A stretch of DNA of 54,958 nucleotides from Collinsella sp. (lineage in GTDB: Bacteria; Actinomycetota; Coriobacteriia; Coriobacteriales; Coriobacteriaceae), in the NCBI GenBank assembly GCA_019414645.1, contig DXLP01000018.1, positions 1 through 54,958 on the forward strand, given 5' to 3'. Below the pieces are notes generated by a model. The model worked only from the letters and a program-made list of their open reading frames with translations, had not been told where the DNA came from and searched no databases. This document shows, piece by piece, positions 41,886 to 50,478 of the stretch. Within the stretch, counting starts at the first letter, position 1. Each line of letters opens with the position of its first letter. The position numbers and the translations under genes are program-made.

Positions 41886-43265
41886 TTAGAGGCGGACGGT
41901 GAAGGTGATCTGGTTGCCGTGGCCGCAGACAGAAGCGCTCCCACCATGGGCTTCGGCGATGGCACGCACCACGGATAGGCCCACGCCCGAGCCGCCCGTC
42001 TTGGAGCTGCGCGACACGTCCGCACGATAGAAGCGGTCGAACAATCGATCTAGGTCGCCTTCGGGCAGCTCGTCCACGGCGTTCGAAACGACAAGCTCGG
42101 CCGAGCCTTTGCCCGCACCGCGCGAAACAGCACGCAGGCTCAGCTCGATAACGCTGTCTTCGCTTGCGTAGCGTGTGGCATTGTCCAGCAGTAGTTCAAC
42201 AACCTGCGCCACTGCCGCGGCATCGGCATGGGCCCGCACACCGCTCGCGATCGACGTCGACAGCCGCTTGCCGCGCGAAACCGCCACCGATTCAAACGGC
42301 GCCGCCGCCTTGTCCACCGCCTCCGAAAGATCAAACGATGTCATGGCAAAGCCCGCCGAGCCCTCGTCCATGCGAGCCAAAAATACCAGACGCTCCGTAA
42401 GTGCCGTCAGCCGCGCGACCTGCTCGTGAATGCTCTGCGTCCACTCACTCTCGCCGCTCTCAATTTCCTGTACCTCGTTAGCGGCATCAATCACGGCCAG
42501 CGGCGTCTTGATCTCGTGGCTCGCATCGGTAATAAAGCGCTTTTGCTTGCTGTAGCTCTCGACCATCGGTCGAATCACCGCGCCCGAGGCACCCGCCACA
42601 ATTGCCAACACCGCCAGCCAGCCAATGCAGCTGATGGCCACGCTCGCGCTTAAAAACGAATGGAAGCTTGTGAGCTCGCGTGAACAGTCGACGAATACAT
42701 AGGTTGTCTCGTCGCCCTGAACCGTAACCGTATAGCGGTAGTTACCAGAAAAGCCCGAGGTCAAACCCTTGGAATACAGTCCTGCAGCGATGCGGGCGGC
42801 ACGCTTGGCGCCCACCGCGGCAATGCGAGCCGTGTTGACATCGGTCACCTGCCCGCCGGCAATCGACACCGTAAAGTAGCGCGTGTCGAAGGGAGACTCC
42901 GCCGTCATGCCTTCAAAATGCCCATCGCGAACGGCTGCCCGGTTACCGGTAGCAACCTTGCCGGCAACCGCATCCTGACCGGGATCGGCCTTAGGCTCAT
43001 CCGTCCAATCGATGCCGTCCTTGCCCGCCAAGATATAGCCCAGACGAGCGTCGGCCATCTTGCAGACATGCGAGTAGTTGACGATATTGATGCCGGCGAT
43101 GATAAGCGTAAGCACGGCGGTCACGGCACCCATGGCAACCAGGATGAACTTACGACGCAGGCGACGTCCCATTGCACTGGCAGCATCGGCGCGCCCCGGA
43201 TTACCCGAGTCCGCGCCCATGCCGAGCTTTGCCGTCGTGCGCTTCCACCACGCACTCGCGCTCAC
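41886..43265 (-). CDS. Sensor histidine kinase
   Basis: A 459-residue membrane kinase. A cytoplasmic N-terminal stretch with two Arg clusters is followed by a membrane segment (about residues 40-62), an extracellular sensor of about 140 residues, and a second membrane segment (about 205-230). The phospho-acceptor is His250 in DASHEIKTPLAV. ATPase motifs are LLLDNATRYA (N box), a G1-like region near FDRFYRADVS, and KTGGSGVGLSVV (G2). No HAMP domain is evident between the second segment and the His box. GTG start, three bases from the response-regulator stop. The signal is unknown; the linked FtsX-type exporter suggests an envelope or antimicrobial stress. Confidence 0.92.
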   Translation of the reverse strand: MSASAWWKRTTAKLGMGADSGNPGRADAASAMGRRLRRKFILVAMGAVTAVLTLIIAGINIVNYSHVCKMADARLGYILAGKDGIDWTDEPKADPGQDAVAGKVATGNRAAVRDGHFEGMTAESPFDTRYFTVSIAGGQVTDVNTARIAAVGAKRAARIAAGLYSKGLTSGFSGNYRYTVTVQGDETTYVFVDCSRELTSFHSFLSASVAISCIGWLAVLAIVAGASGAVIRPMVESYSKQKRFITDASHEIKTPLAVIDAANEVQEIESGESEWTQSIHEQVARLTALTERLVFLARMDEGSAGFAMTSFDLSEAVDKAAAPFESVAVSRGKRLSTSIASGVRAHADAAAVAQVVELLLDNATRYASEDSVIELSLRAVSRGAGKGSAELVVSNAVDELPEGDLDRLFDRFYRADVSRSSKTGGSGVGLSVVRAIAEAHGGSASVCGHGNQITFTVRL

Positions 43266-43267
43266 GC

Positions 43268-43951
43268 CTATTCGCCCTCTTCAACAACCTCGAGCGAATA
43301 GCCCTGGTTGCGCGATGCACGGATGGCCACGTTGGCACCAAGCGCCGTCAGCTTTTTGCGCAGGTACGAGATGTAGACCCACACCACGTTGGCGCCTTCG
43401 GGCGCGTCCTCACCCCAAACCCCGAGCATCAGACGCTCGGTGGGCATGCGCGTGCCGGCGTTGCGCATAAAGAGCTCCATAAGCTGAAACTCTCGATTGG
43501 CCAGGTGCTCCTCGCCCAAAGGGCCCACGAGTGTGCACGATGCCGTGTCGAGGCGCACGTTGCCCACGCTGAGCGTCGTGGCGTCAATTGCCGTCGCGGC
43601 ACGCGTCATGGCGCGAATGCGTGCGAGCAGCTCCTTGGCGGTGAACGGCTTGGTCAGGTAGTCGTTGGCACCGGCATCCAGGCCCTCGACCTTATCGGAC
43701 ACCTCGCTTTTTGCCGTGAGCATGATGATGGGCAGTCGCTTACCGGCGGCGCGTGTGCGCTTGAGCACCTCAATGCCATCCATGCCGGGCATCATGATGT
43801 CCAGGATTGCGGCGTCATAGTCGTTGGCGAGCAGATATTCGAGCGCCGTCAGACCGTCGAGGGCAGTGTCGACCTCGTAGTCGCTATGTTGAAGAATCGC
43901 GGTAAGGGCACGGGAGAGGCCGGGTTCGTCCTCGGCAAGCATCAGCTTCAT
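43268..43951 (-). CDS. OmpR/PhoB-family response regulator
   Basis: A 227-residue regulator with a receiver domain (Asp51 in AAILDIMMPG, Lys in YLTKPF) and a C-terminal winged helix (ANREFQLMELFMRNAGTRM, VWGEDAPEGANVVWVYISYLRKKL). It is co-transcribed with the histidine kinase and lies directly upstream of the ABC exporter genes on the same strand, which are the likely targets. Direct repeats in its own upstream region suggest autoregulation. Confidence 0.94.
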   Translation of the reverse strand: MKLMLAEDEPGLSRALTAILQHSDYEVDTALDGLTALEYLLANDYDAAILDIMMPGMDGIEVLKRTRAAGKRLPIIMLTAKSEVSDKVEGLDAGANDYLTKPFTAKELLARIRAMTRAATAIDATTLSVGNVRLDTASCTLVGPLGEEHLANREFQLMELFMRNAGTRMPTERLMLGVWGEDAPEGANVVWVYISYLRKKLTALGANVAIRASRNQGYSLEVVEEGE

Positions 43952-44015
43952 AGTTGTTCCTTTGGCGCGCGGCTATACAGATTTCGATATTGCCGATGAT
44001 AGCGCGCCGCCAGCC

Positions 44016-44034
44016 GCCTTAGCGCAGCCTTAGC
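44016..44034. promoter_or_regulatory. Candidate response-regulator binding repeats
   Basis: GCCTTAGC occurs at 44016-44023 and 44027-44034, 11 bp apart, about one helical turn, as OmpR-type regulators prefer. Related CTTAGCC and CTTAAGGC follow near 44071-44089. The sites are upstream of the response-regulator gene. Confidence 0.4.
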
Positions 44035-44178
44035 TGCTCAACCTGCACGTTTCTAAAACGCTGGATAGGGCTTAGCCAAACTTAAGGCACATATGCCGAG
44101 CGCTTGGACGCATGCCGGCCGCGAAAGGACGGCGACTCGTTCTTTCAGGGTGTCTTGGCCATGCAAAGTGCTTGAACG

Positions 44179-44757
44179 TTAGTCCTCGTACGCGCCCTCA
44201 AGCCGAAGCAACCACTCCTTGCGGTCGAGGCCGCCGGCATATCCGTTGAGCGAACCATCGGCGGCAACCACGCGATGGCACGGCACAATAATCGAAATGG
44301 GATTACGCGCGACCGCGGCCCCCACGGCACGGGGAGACACAACGGGTGCCTCATTTCCCGGCACACGATGTCGAGCCGCAACACGCTGGGCGATCTCGCC
44401 ATACGTGGCGACCTCGCCACGCGGAATAGAAAGCAGCTCGTACCAAACTTCATGCTGAAACGCCGTGCCAATCAAATGCAACGGCGGCGTAAACCGAGGT
44501 TCCTGCCCCGCAAAATAAGCATTCAGCCAAGCCCAGGAACGCTCAAGCACCGAAGAGGCCGCACCATTTGCGGGACTTACCGACGACATGCCACCGGTAC
44601 CGGAAACCGCGTCGGCGCCTTCAACATGTTCGGAGTCTTCCCGGAGAAGCGTGGAGCCAAAATGCTCCTGCCCCTCAAACCAAAGTCCCGTCAGACCGCG
44701 GCCATCAGCGGCAAGCAAGATTTCGCCCAAAGGCGAAGCAAACGTCGTCGTGACCAC
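44179..44757 (-). CDS. ogt: Methylated-DNA--protein-cysteine S-methyltransferase
   Basis: A 192-residue suicide repair protein that takes alkyl groups from O6-alkylguanine in DNA. The acceptor Cys is in ISIIVPCHRVVAADGSLNGY, the hallmark motif, and the C-terminal YAGGLDRKEWLLRLEG is typical. The DNA-binding helix region is FQHEVWYELLSIPRGEVATYGEIA with the arginine finger near RVAARH. There is an insert of about 30 residues (about 33-65) between the N-terminal sheet and the catalytic domain. The start is GTG with AAGGAG upstream. Confidence 0.92.
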   Translation of the reverse strand: MVTTTFASPLGEILLAADGRGLTGLWFEGQEHFGSTLLREDSEHVEGADAVSGTGGMSSVSPANGAASSVLERSWAWLNAYFAGQEPRFTPPLHLIGTAFQHEVWYELLSIPRGEVATYGEIAQRVAARHRVPGNEAPVVSPRAVGAAVARNPISIIVPCHRVVAADGSLNGYAGGLDRKEWLLRLEGAYED

Positions 44758-45019
44758 CAGCGGCTCCTTTCAAAACTCCGCAACATAATACCGCGAATTG
44801 TGCAGACAACCCCAATCGACCCCAAAGTCACCCTAGGCAGCAGGCGCGAACGCGCCGCAGCTGCCGGCCGCGCCCCACAGTCCCCCAAGGCGGCAGGCGC
44901 AAAGCGCCGAAGCCGCCGCCGGGATCAGGGCCCGCAACAGCCACGTGCCCCCACATCAGCCCAGCGGCCCCAACCAACAACGGCCCCATCGCAGGTCGCT
45001 TGCAGCAGCGTCACCGCAG
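44758..45019. other. Non-coding stretch with two related GC-rich hairpins
   Basis: No gene is seen. Two hairpins of similar design lie at 44836-44865 (GGCAGC and GCTGCC flank GGCGCG/CGCGCC) and 44889-44917 (GGCGGC and GCCGCC flank GGCGC/GCGCC), 53 bp apart. They lie beyond the asd 3' element. Confidence 0.6.
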
Positions 45020-45147
45020 GCGGGGGCCGGGCTTGGTTTTCAGAACACTCCGCAGACCAGTGTGGCGCCTTGTCCGCGGCTCCGAAGGAGCAGGACAAGG
45101 CGCCACACATGGTCGAGGACGTTCTGAAAACCAAGCCCGGCCCCCGC
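45020..45147 (-). ncRNA. Two-stem 3' element, copy C (after asd)
   Basis: On the minus strand a perfect 27-bp outer stem (45121-45147 with 45020-45046) encloses GTCCTCGACCAT (5' side) and TGGTCTGCGGAGT (3' side), then a perfect 16-bp inner stem (45093-45108 with 45060-45075) ending in GCTCC-TTC-GGAGC. It starts 13 nt after the asd stop codon in the same orientation. The stems share little sequence with copies A and B beyond GGGCTT in the outer arm. No T-run follows. Confidence 0.65.
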
Positions 45148-45160
45148 CGGACAGGTCACA

Positions 45161-46186
45161 CTACTCGCAGAGCAGCTTAGCGATCTGGACGGCGTTGGTT
45201 GCCGCGCCCTTACGGATTTGGTCGCCGCAGCACCAGAAGGTGATGCCGCGCGCAGCCTCGGGGTTCGAGATGTCGCGGCGTACGCGACCGACCCAAATCA
45301 GGTCCTGGTCGGAGGTGTCCATCGGCATGGGGAAGCGGTCGTGCGCATCCTCGGCGCTCATGTCGTCAACTAGCTTGACACCCGGAGCGGCAGCCAGCGC
45401 GGCACGGGCCTCTTCCACCGTGATGTCGCGCTCGAACTCAAGCGTGATGCTCTCGGAGTGCGAGCGCAGCACGGGCACGCGCACACAGGTGCAGTTCACG
45501 CGCAGCTCGGGCAGATGCATGATCTTGCGGCCCTCGTTTTGCAACTTCATCTCCTCGGAGGTAAAGCCCTCCTCCTTGACGCCGCCAATCTGCGGAATCA
45601 GGTTGCTCGCGAGCTGGGCGGCAAACGCGCGCGGCTCGGGAATCTCCTCGCCACGGCCCAGGGCGGCCAGCTGAGCCTCGAGCTCGGCCATACCGGGAGC
45701 GCCAGCACCCGAAGCCGCCTGGTACGTCGAGACGATCATGCGCTTCACGCCAGCGAGCTGATGCAGCGGCCACGTGGGAACCAGGCCGATAATGGTCGCG
45801 CAGTTGGGGTTGGCGATAAGGCCGTGATGCCACTTGATATCGTCGGCATTGATCTCGGGTACGACCAGTGGCACCTCGGGATCCATGCGGAAGGCATGGC
45901 TGTTGTCGACCACGACAGCGCCGCGCTTTACGGCCTCGGGCAGCAATTCCTTGGCGATATCGTCGCCGGCAGCACCAAGCACAATATCGCAGCCCTCAAA
46001 GGCCTCGGGGCAAGCCTCCTCAATCACGATTTGCTCGCCGCGGAACTCAACGGTCTTGCCCGCAGAGCGCGCGCTCGCCAGCAGCTTGAGCTTACCGACC
46101 GGAAACTCCTGCTCGTTGAGGCACTCGAGCATCTGGGTGCCCACGGCTCCCGTCGCGCCCAAAATAGCAACCGTGTACTGTTTCAT
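45161..46186 (-). CDS. asd: Aspartate-semialdehyde dehydrogenase
   Basis: Reduces aspartyl phosphate to aspartate semialdehyde, the branch-point precursor of lysine, methionine and threonine. The 341-residue protein has VAILGATGAVGTQML for NADPH, the catalytic Cys in IANPNCATIIG, STYQAASGAGAPG, and substrate-binding residues in CVRVPVLRSHSE. ATG at 46186 follows AAAGGGGGAAGC. It lies downstream of lysC on the same strand, with a hairpin between them, and near thrC and thrB. Confidence 0.95.
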   Translation of the reverse strand: MKQYTVAILGATGAVGTQMLECLNEQEFPVGKLKLLASARSAGKTVEFRGEQIVIEEACPEAFEGCDIVLGAAGDDIAKELLPEAVKRGAVVVDNSHAFRMDPEVPLVVPEINADDIKWHHGLIANPNCATIIGLVPTWPLHQLAGVKRMIVSTYQAASGAGAPGMAELEAQLAALGRGEEIPEPRAFAAQLASNLIPQIGGVKEEGFTSEEMKLQNEGRKIMHLPELRVNCTCVRVPVLRSHSESITLEFERDITVEEARAALAAAPGVKLVDDMSAEDAHDRFPMPMDTSDQDLIWVGRVRRDISNPEAARGITFWCCGDQIRKGAATNAVQIAKLLCE

Positions 46187-46260
46187 GCTTCCCCCTTTAA
46201 AGGTTGTGGCTTTTGCCCGCACGCCGAGCAGGCCGATTATTGTTGCCAGTGTATACAAGA

Positions 46261-46287
46261 ACGGGGCGGGCACGAAACCCGCCCCGT
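46261..46287 (-). terminator. Hairpin between lysC and asd
   Basis: ACGGGGCGGG (46261-46270) pairs perfectly with CCCGCCCCGT (46278-46287). The T-run is poor (TTCTTG on the minus strand), so read-through into asd is likely. Confidence 0.55.
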
Positions 46288-46360
46288 CGAAACGAAACCG
46301 AAACGAAACGCCCCGCCGTAGATTTATGAGACATGTCCCAAAAAATCAACGGGATGGCAG

Positions 46361-47749
46361 CTACTTGTGGAGCGCGACCAGGGCGGGATCGACCGGCGCG
46401 GGAGCCTCCAGATCGGAGACCTTCACAATGCCGTTCTCGTCGGAGAAGGCGCGGTAAATGGTCTGAATCGCCAGATCAAAGTCCTTCTCCTCCACACCGA
46501 TGATGATATTGATCTCGTCGCAGCTCTGCGAAATCATACGCACGCTCACGCCAGCCTGGCCAAGCATGCCAAACAGGTGGCCCGAGATGCCGGCACGACC
46601 GCGCAGGTTACGGCCGACGGTCGCGATAAGTGCCAGGCCCTCGACAACCTCGATCTCGAGCGGCTCGACCTCCTGCTGAATGTCGCCTACGAGCGAGTAC
46701 AGCGAATCGCGCACGTCCTGCTCCTGCACCACAGCACCAAAGCGGTCGACACCGGTGGGCATGTGCTCGACGGAAACGTCATAGCGTTCGAAGACCGAAA
46801 GCGCACGGCGCATAAAGCCGACGCGCGGCTTGGTACGGTCGCGGGCAACGTTGATGGCGACAAAGCCGCGCTTACCGGTCACGCCGGTAATGATGGGCTC
46901 CGCCTCACCCTCGTCAGCCGTCTCGCTAATGATGGTGCCGGGGTCCTGCGGCGCATTGGTGTTCTTGATGACCAGTGGAATGCCTGCCTCGCGCACAGGG
47001 AACACGGCCTCCTCGTGCAGGACGCTTGCACCCATGTACGAAAGCTCGCGCAGCTCCTCGTAGGTAACGCGGGCGATGGGCTGAGCCTCGGGCACAATGC
47101 GAGGATCAGCAGAATAGAAGCCCGAAACGTCGGTCCAGTTCTCGTACAGGTCGGCGCCCAGGCACTTGGCCAGGATCGAGCCCGAGATATCGCCGCCGCC
47201 ACGGTCGAGCAGCTTGATTTGACCCTCACGCGTCGCGCCGTAGAAACCGGGCATGACAAAGCCGCCCTGCTGACCGTACTCCTGCACCAGCTCGGAGGTG
47301 CGGTTCATGCTGAGCGTACCGTCGTGATGGAACGCCACGACCGTCGCGGCGTCCAGGAACGGCAGGCCCAGATACTCGGCCATCAGGCGAGCGGTGAAGT
47401 ACTCGCCACGACTCACGAGCTCCTCGGTGGAGTAGCCGCCCGAGCGGGCGCGCTCGGCAAAGGCCGCGAACTCCTCGCGGATGGGATAGGTGAGCCCCAG
47501 CTCGTCAGCGATATCAAAATAGCGCTGGCCGATGTCCTCGAGCAGTTCCTCGCACGACACGTGATACTTAACGTGTGCGTTAACCAGATAGAGCAGGTCG
47601 GTCACCTTGGTGTCGCCCTTAAAGCGGCGACCGCAGGCGGAAACCACCACAAAACGGCGAGCCGGGTCGGCATCGACGATGGCCTTGATCTTCTTAAAGT
47701 GTTCGGCGTCGGCGACCGACGAGCCGCCAAACTTGGCAATTTTTATCAT
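46361..47749 (-). CDS. lysC: Aspartate kinase
   Basis: Phosphorylates aspartate, the committed step of the aspartate pathway. The 462-residue protein has the N-terminal KFGGSSVADAEHF, the catalytic-domain motifs GEYFTARLMAEYLG and GGGDISGSILAKCLGADLYENWTDV (shortened here to GGGDISGSI), and two C-terminal ACT domains (about residues 300-460), so feedback control by lysine or threonine is expected. It is monofunctional, with no homoserine dehydrogenase domain. The ribosome-binding site is weak. It is divergent from thrC across about 100 bp. Confidence 0.95.
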   Translation of the reverse strand: MIKIAKFGGSSVADAEHFKKIKAIVDADPARRFVVVSACGRRFKGDTKVTDLLYLVNAHVKYHVSCEELLEDIGQRYFDIADELGLTYPIREEFAAFAERARSGGYSTEELVSRGEYFTARLMAEYLGLPFLDAATVVAFHHDGTLSMNRTSELVQEYGQQGGFVMPGFYGATREGQIKLLDRGGGDISGSILAKCLGADLYENWTDVSGFYSADPRIVPEAQPIARVTYEELRELSYMGASVLHEEAVFPVREAGIPLVIKNTNAPQDPGTIISETADEGEAEPIITGVTGKRGFVAINVARDRTKPRVGFMRRALSVFERYDVSVEHMPTGVDRFGAVVQEQDVRDSLYSLVGDIQQEVEPLEIEVVEGLALIATVGRNLRGRAGISGHLFGMLGQAGVSVRMISQSCDEINIIIGVEEKDFDLAIQTIYRAFSDENGIVKVSDLEAPAPVDPALVALHK

Positions 47750-47852
47750 GGGCTGGAGGTTACCTTTCTAAAAGCCTCTGCAAACCTGTTTTGCGCGCTC
47801 TGATACCATGGGTTCACCGATTGGGACCAAGGCATCCGAGGAGCAGTGTTAT

Positions 47853-49370
47853 ATGGGAACTTATCATAGTACACGAGGACGCACTTTATCGTGCTCAAGT
47901 AAGGTGGCAATCCGCACCGGCATCGCTCCCGACGGGGGTTTGTTCGTCTCGGACGAGCTGGGCACCCAGCAGCTCGATATCAGCTCGCTTGCAGATAAAT
48001 CGTACTTTGAAATCGCTCAAGATGTGTTGGGAATGTTACTGAATGATTACACGGCCGAAGAAATTTCTGCCTGTGTGAGTGAGGCATACCGCGACACATT
48101 TGCAAGCGAAGAGGTCACGCCGCTCGTCAAACTCGACGCCGCACCGGGCGTCGACGCCCCTCAGACCTATGTGATGGAGCTCTTTGGCGGCCCCACGAGC
48201 GCCTTTAAGGACGTCGCCCTGCAGATGCTCCCCCGCCTTATGGCCCGCACCTCCGCCAAGGACGGCGGCGCCGAGCGCATCATGATCGTCACCGCCACGT
48301 CAGGCGACACGGGCAAGGCCGCACTCGCCGGCTTTGCCGACGCCCCGGGCACGGGCATTACCGTCTTTTATCCCGAGGGCAAGGTCAGCCGCGTGCAGAA
48401 TCTGCAGATGTCCACGCAGGAGGGCGATAACGTCGCCGTCTGCGGCATCCGCGGCAACTTCGACGATGCCCAGAGTGCCATCAAGCGCATCTTTGCCGAT
48501 AAGGAGCTTGCCGAGCGCCTGGAAGCCGCCGGCACTGTGCTTTCGAGCGCCAACTCCATCAACGTCGGCCGCCTGGTGCCGCAGGTCGTCTACTACTTTG
48601 CCGCCTATGCGCAACTGCTACGCGCCGGCGCTATCGAGGCTGGCGACGCCGTAGAGTTCTGCGTGCCCACCGGCAACTTTGGCGATATCTTGGCCGGCTA
48701 CTACGCCAAGCGCATGGGTCTGCCCGTCGCCAAGCTCGTCGTGGCGAGCGACAAGAACAACGTGCTTGCCGACTTCCTGACCACCGGCGTTTACGACCGT
48801 AACCGCCCGTTCTTCACGACCATCTCGCCGTCGATGGACATCCTCATCAGCTCCAACCTGGAGCGCATGCTCTACTTCCTGTCCGACGGCGACTGCGAGC
48901 TCGTTGCCGGCCTTATGGATCAGCTTGCCCAGACCGGCCGCTACGAGGTGCCCGCCGAGCTGCTGGCCAAGATCCAGAGCGTGTTTGGCTGCGGCTGGGC
49001 CAGCGAGGACGAGGTCCGCGCTGCCATCAAGAGCTGCTGGGACGCCAACGGCTACGTGATCGACCCGCACACCGCTTGCGGCTATCACGTCTTTGAGCAG
49101 GTCGCTTCCGCCGAGGGCGCCAAGGCCCGCGTGCTGCTTTCGACCGCCAGCCCCTACAAGTTCCCGCGCGCCTGCTGCGACGCCCTGGGGCTCGACGTTC
49201 CCGAGGATGATTTTGAGGCTATGCGTGTGCTCGAGCAGGCCACCAACACGGTCGCCCCGACCCAGCTCGCCGAACTCGAATCCAAACCCGTCCGCTTCGA
49301 AGACGTCTGCGACGTCGATGAGATGGCAAGCTACGTCGAGTCTGCAGCAAAAAAGATGGCTACTAACTAA
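47853..49370 (+). CDS. thrC: Threonine synthase
   Basis: PLP enzyme that converts O-phosphohomoserine to threonine. The 505-residue product has the PLP-lysine motif GGPTSAFKDVALQ, the phosphate-binding TATSGDTGKAAL, and VPTGNFGDILAGYYAKRMG near the middle. The N terminus (TYHSTRGRTLSCSSKVAIRTGIAPDGGLFV) is that of the long, fungal/E. coli-like class. ATG at 47853 follows GAGGAG; an upstream in-frame ATG lacks such a site. thrB lies downstream with two hairpins between. Confidence 0.95.
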   Translation: MGTYHSTRGRTLSCSSKVAIRTGIAPDGGLFVSDELGTQQLDISSLADKSYFEIAQDVLGMLLNDYTAEEISACVSEAYRDTFASEEVTPLVKLDAAPGVDAPQTYVMELFGGPTSAFKDVALQMLPRLMARTSAKDGGAERIMIVTATSGDTGKAALAGFADAPGTGITVFYPEGKVSRVQNLQMSTQEGDNVAVCGIRGNFDDAQSAIKRIFADKELAERLEAAGTVLSSANSINVGRLVPQVVYYFAAYAQLLRAGAIEAGDAVEFCVPTGNFGDILAGYYAKRMGLPVAKLVVASDKNNVLADFLTTGVYDRNRPFFTTISPSMDILISSNLERMLYFLSDGDCELVAGLMDQLAQTGRYEVPAELLAKIQSVFGCGWASEDEVRAAIKSCWDANGYVIDPHTACGYHVFEQVASAEGAKARVLLSTASPYKFPRACCDALGLDVPEDDFEAMRVLEQATNTVAPTQLAELESKPVRFEDVCDVDEMASYVESAAKKMATN

Positions 49371-49382
49371 ACCCCTTATTAA

Positions 49383-49410
49383 GCGCCGGCGAAAGCCGGC
49401 GCACCTTCTT
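49383..49410 (+). terminator. Terminator of thrC
   Basis: GCGCCGGC (49383-49390) and GCCGGCGC (49395-49402) around GAAA, followed by ACCTTCTTTC. The GAAA tetraloop and GC stem favour folding. Confidence 0.65.
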
Positions 49411-49448
49411 TCATCAGATAACCCCCGGGATGATGACGAACGCGCACA

Positions 49449-49560
49449 GCGTGCCTGGCTGTTTAGTTCGTCGCGAGTTCCGCACGCAAAGGAAAGCACT
49501 TAATGTGCTTTCCGTCTTGCGCAGGACTGCCCGAGCAGCGAACTAAACAGCCAGGCACGC
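49449..49560. repeat. Long two-stem hairpin between thrC and thrB
   Basis: A perfect 22-bp outer stem (49449-49470 with 49539-49560) encloses an inner 9-bp stem (49491-49499 with 49505-49513). The internal-loop sequences differ from copies A-C, though on the minus strand they include CAGTCCTGCGC and GTGCGGAAC, faintly similar. It ends 13 bp before the thrB start codon, so it lies in the thrB leader. Confidence 0.65.
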
Positions 49561-49573
49561 CAGGAGGACTCAC

Positions 49574-50455
49574 ATGATCAAAATCACCGTCCCAGCAACG
49601 AGCGCCAACCTAGGCATCGGCTACGATACCCTCGGCATGGCCGTCAGCCTCTACTCGCACTTCACCTTCGAGCGCGCCGACAAGCTCACCATCACCGGAT
49701 GCCCCGAAGAGTTCCAAAACGAGAACAACCTGGTCTACGTGAGCTTTGTCGATGCTCTGGCCGCCTGGAGCGAGCCGGCCTTTCCCGTCGCTATCGACAT
49801 TCAGACCGACGTGCCCGTCGCTCGCGGCCTGGGTTCCAGCTCCACCTGCGTCGTCGCCGGCATCATGGCGGCCGCCGCGCTGACAGGCCACACCGTCGAC
49901 CGCGCCGAGCTCGTCCGCATCGCCACCGAGGTCGAGGGCCATCCCGATAACGTCGCCCCCGCTATCCTGGGCGGCGCCGTCTGCTCCTTTACGCCGACCG
50001 ACTCGCTGCCCCAGTGCCTGCGCTACGAGGTGAGCGATCGCTTGCGTTTTATTACCGTGATTCCGCCCTACGAGGTGCATACGAGCGAGGCGCGCAAGGT
50101 CGTGCCGCAGGAGATTCCGCTCTCCACCGCCGTATGGCAAATGGGCCGCATCGCCGGCATGACGCGCGGTCTTGAGTCCGGCAACCTCGACCTGATTGCC
50201 GCCGCTAATGACGACCGCATCCAGGAGCCCTATCGCCGCCGCCTCATCCCCGACTACAACGCCGTGCGCGACACCTGCCTTAACGGCGGCGCCAAGACCA
50301 TCTGGATCAGTGGCTCCGGCTCGACCCTCATGGCCGTAACTGATGACACCATCGTGGCAAAGTTCCTGCAGGTCAAGCTGCGTGAGCAGTTCCCCAAGTG
50401 TGACACGCATATTCTGACGTGCGACACGGAAGGCGCCCAGATCGAATACCTGTAG
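49574..50455 (+). CDS. thrB: Homoserine kinase
   Basis: GHMP-family kinase that makes O-phosphohomoserine, the substrate of the thrC product. The 293-residue protein has the N-terminal VPATSANLGIGYDTLGMAV, the ATP motif VARGLGSSSTCVVAGIMAA, EGHPDNVAPAILGG, and a C-terminal ISGSGSTLMAV. AGGAGGACTCAC precedes the ATG. It lies 203 bp after thrC on the same strand. Confidence 0.95.
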   Translation: MIKITVPATSANLGIGYDTLGMAVSLYSHFTFERADKLTITGCPEEFQNENNLVYVSFVDALAAWSEPAFPVAIDIQTDVPVARGLGSSSTCVVAGIMAAAALTGHTVDRAELVRIATEVEGHPDNVAPAILGGAVCSFTPTDSLPQCLRYEVSDRLRFITVIPPYEVHTSEARKVVPQEIPLSTAVWQMGRIAGMTRGLESGNLDLIAAANDDRIQEPYRRRLIPDYNAVRDTCLNGGAKTIWISGSGSTLMAVTDDTIVAKFLQVKLREQFPKCDTHILTCDTEGAQIEYL

Positions 50456-50478
50456 CGCCCTGCTTCATTGCTCTCACC

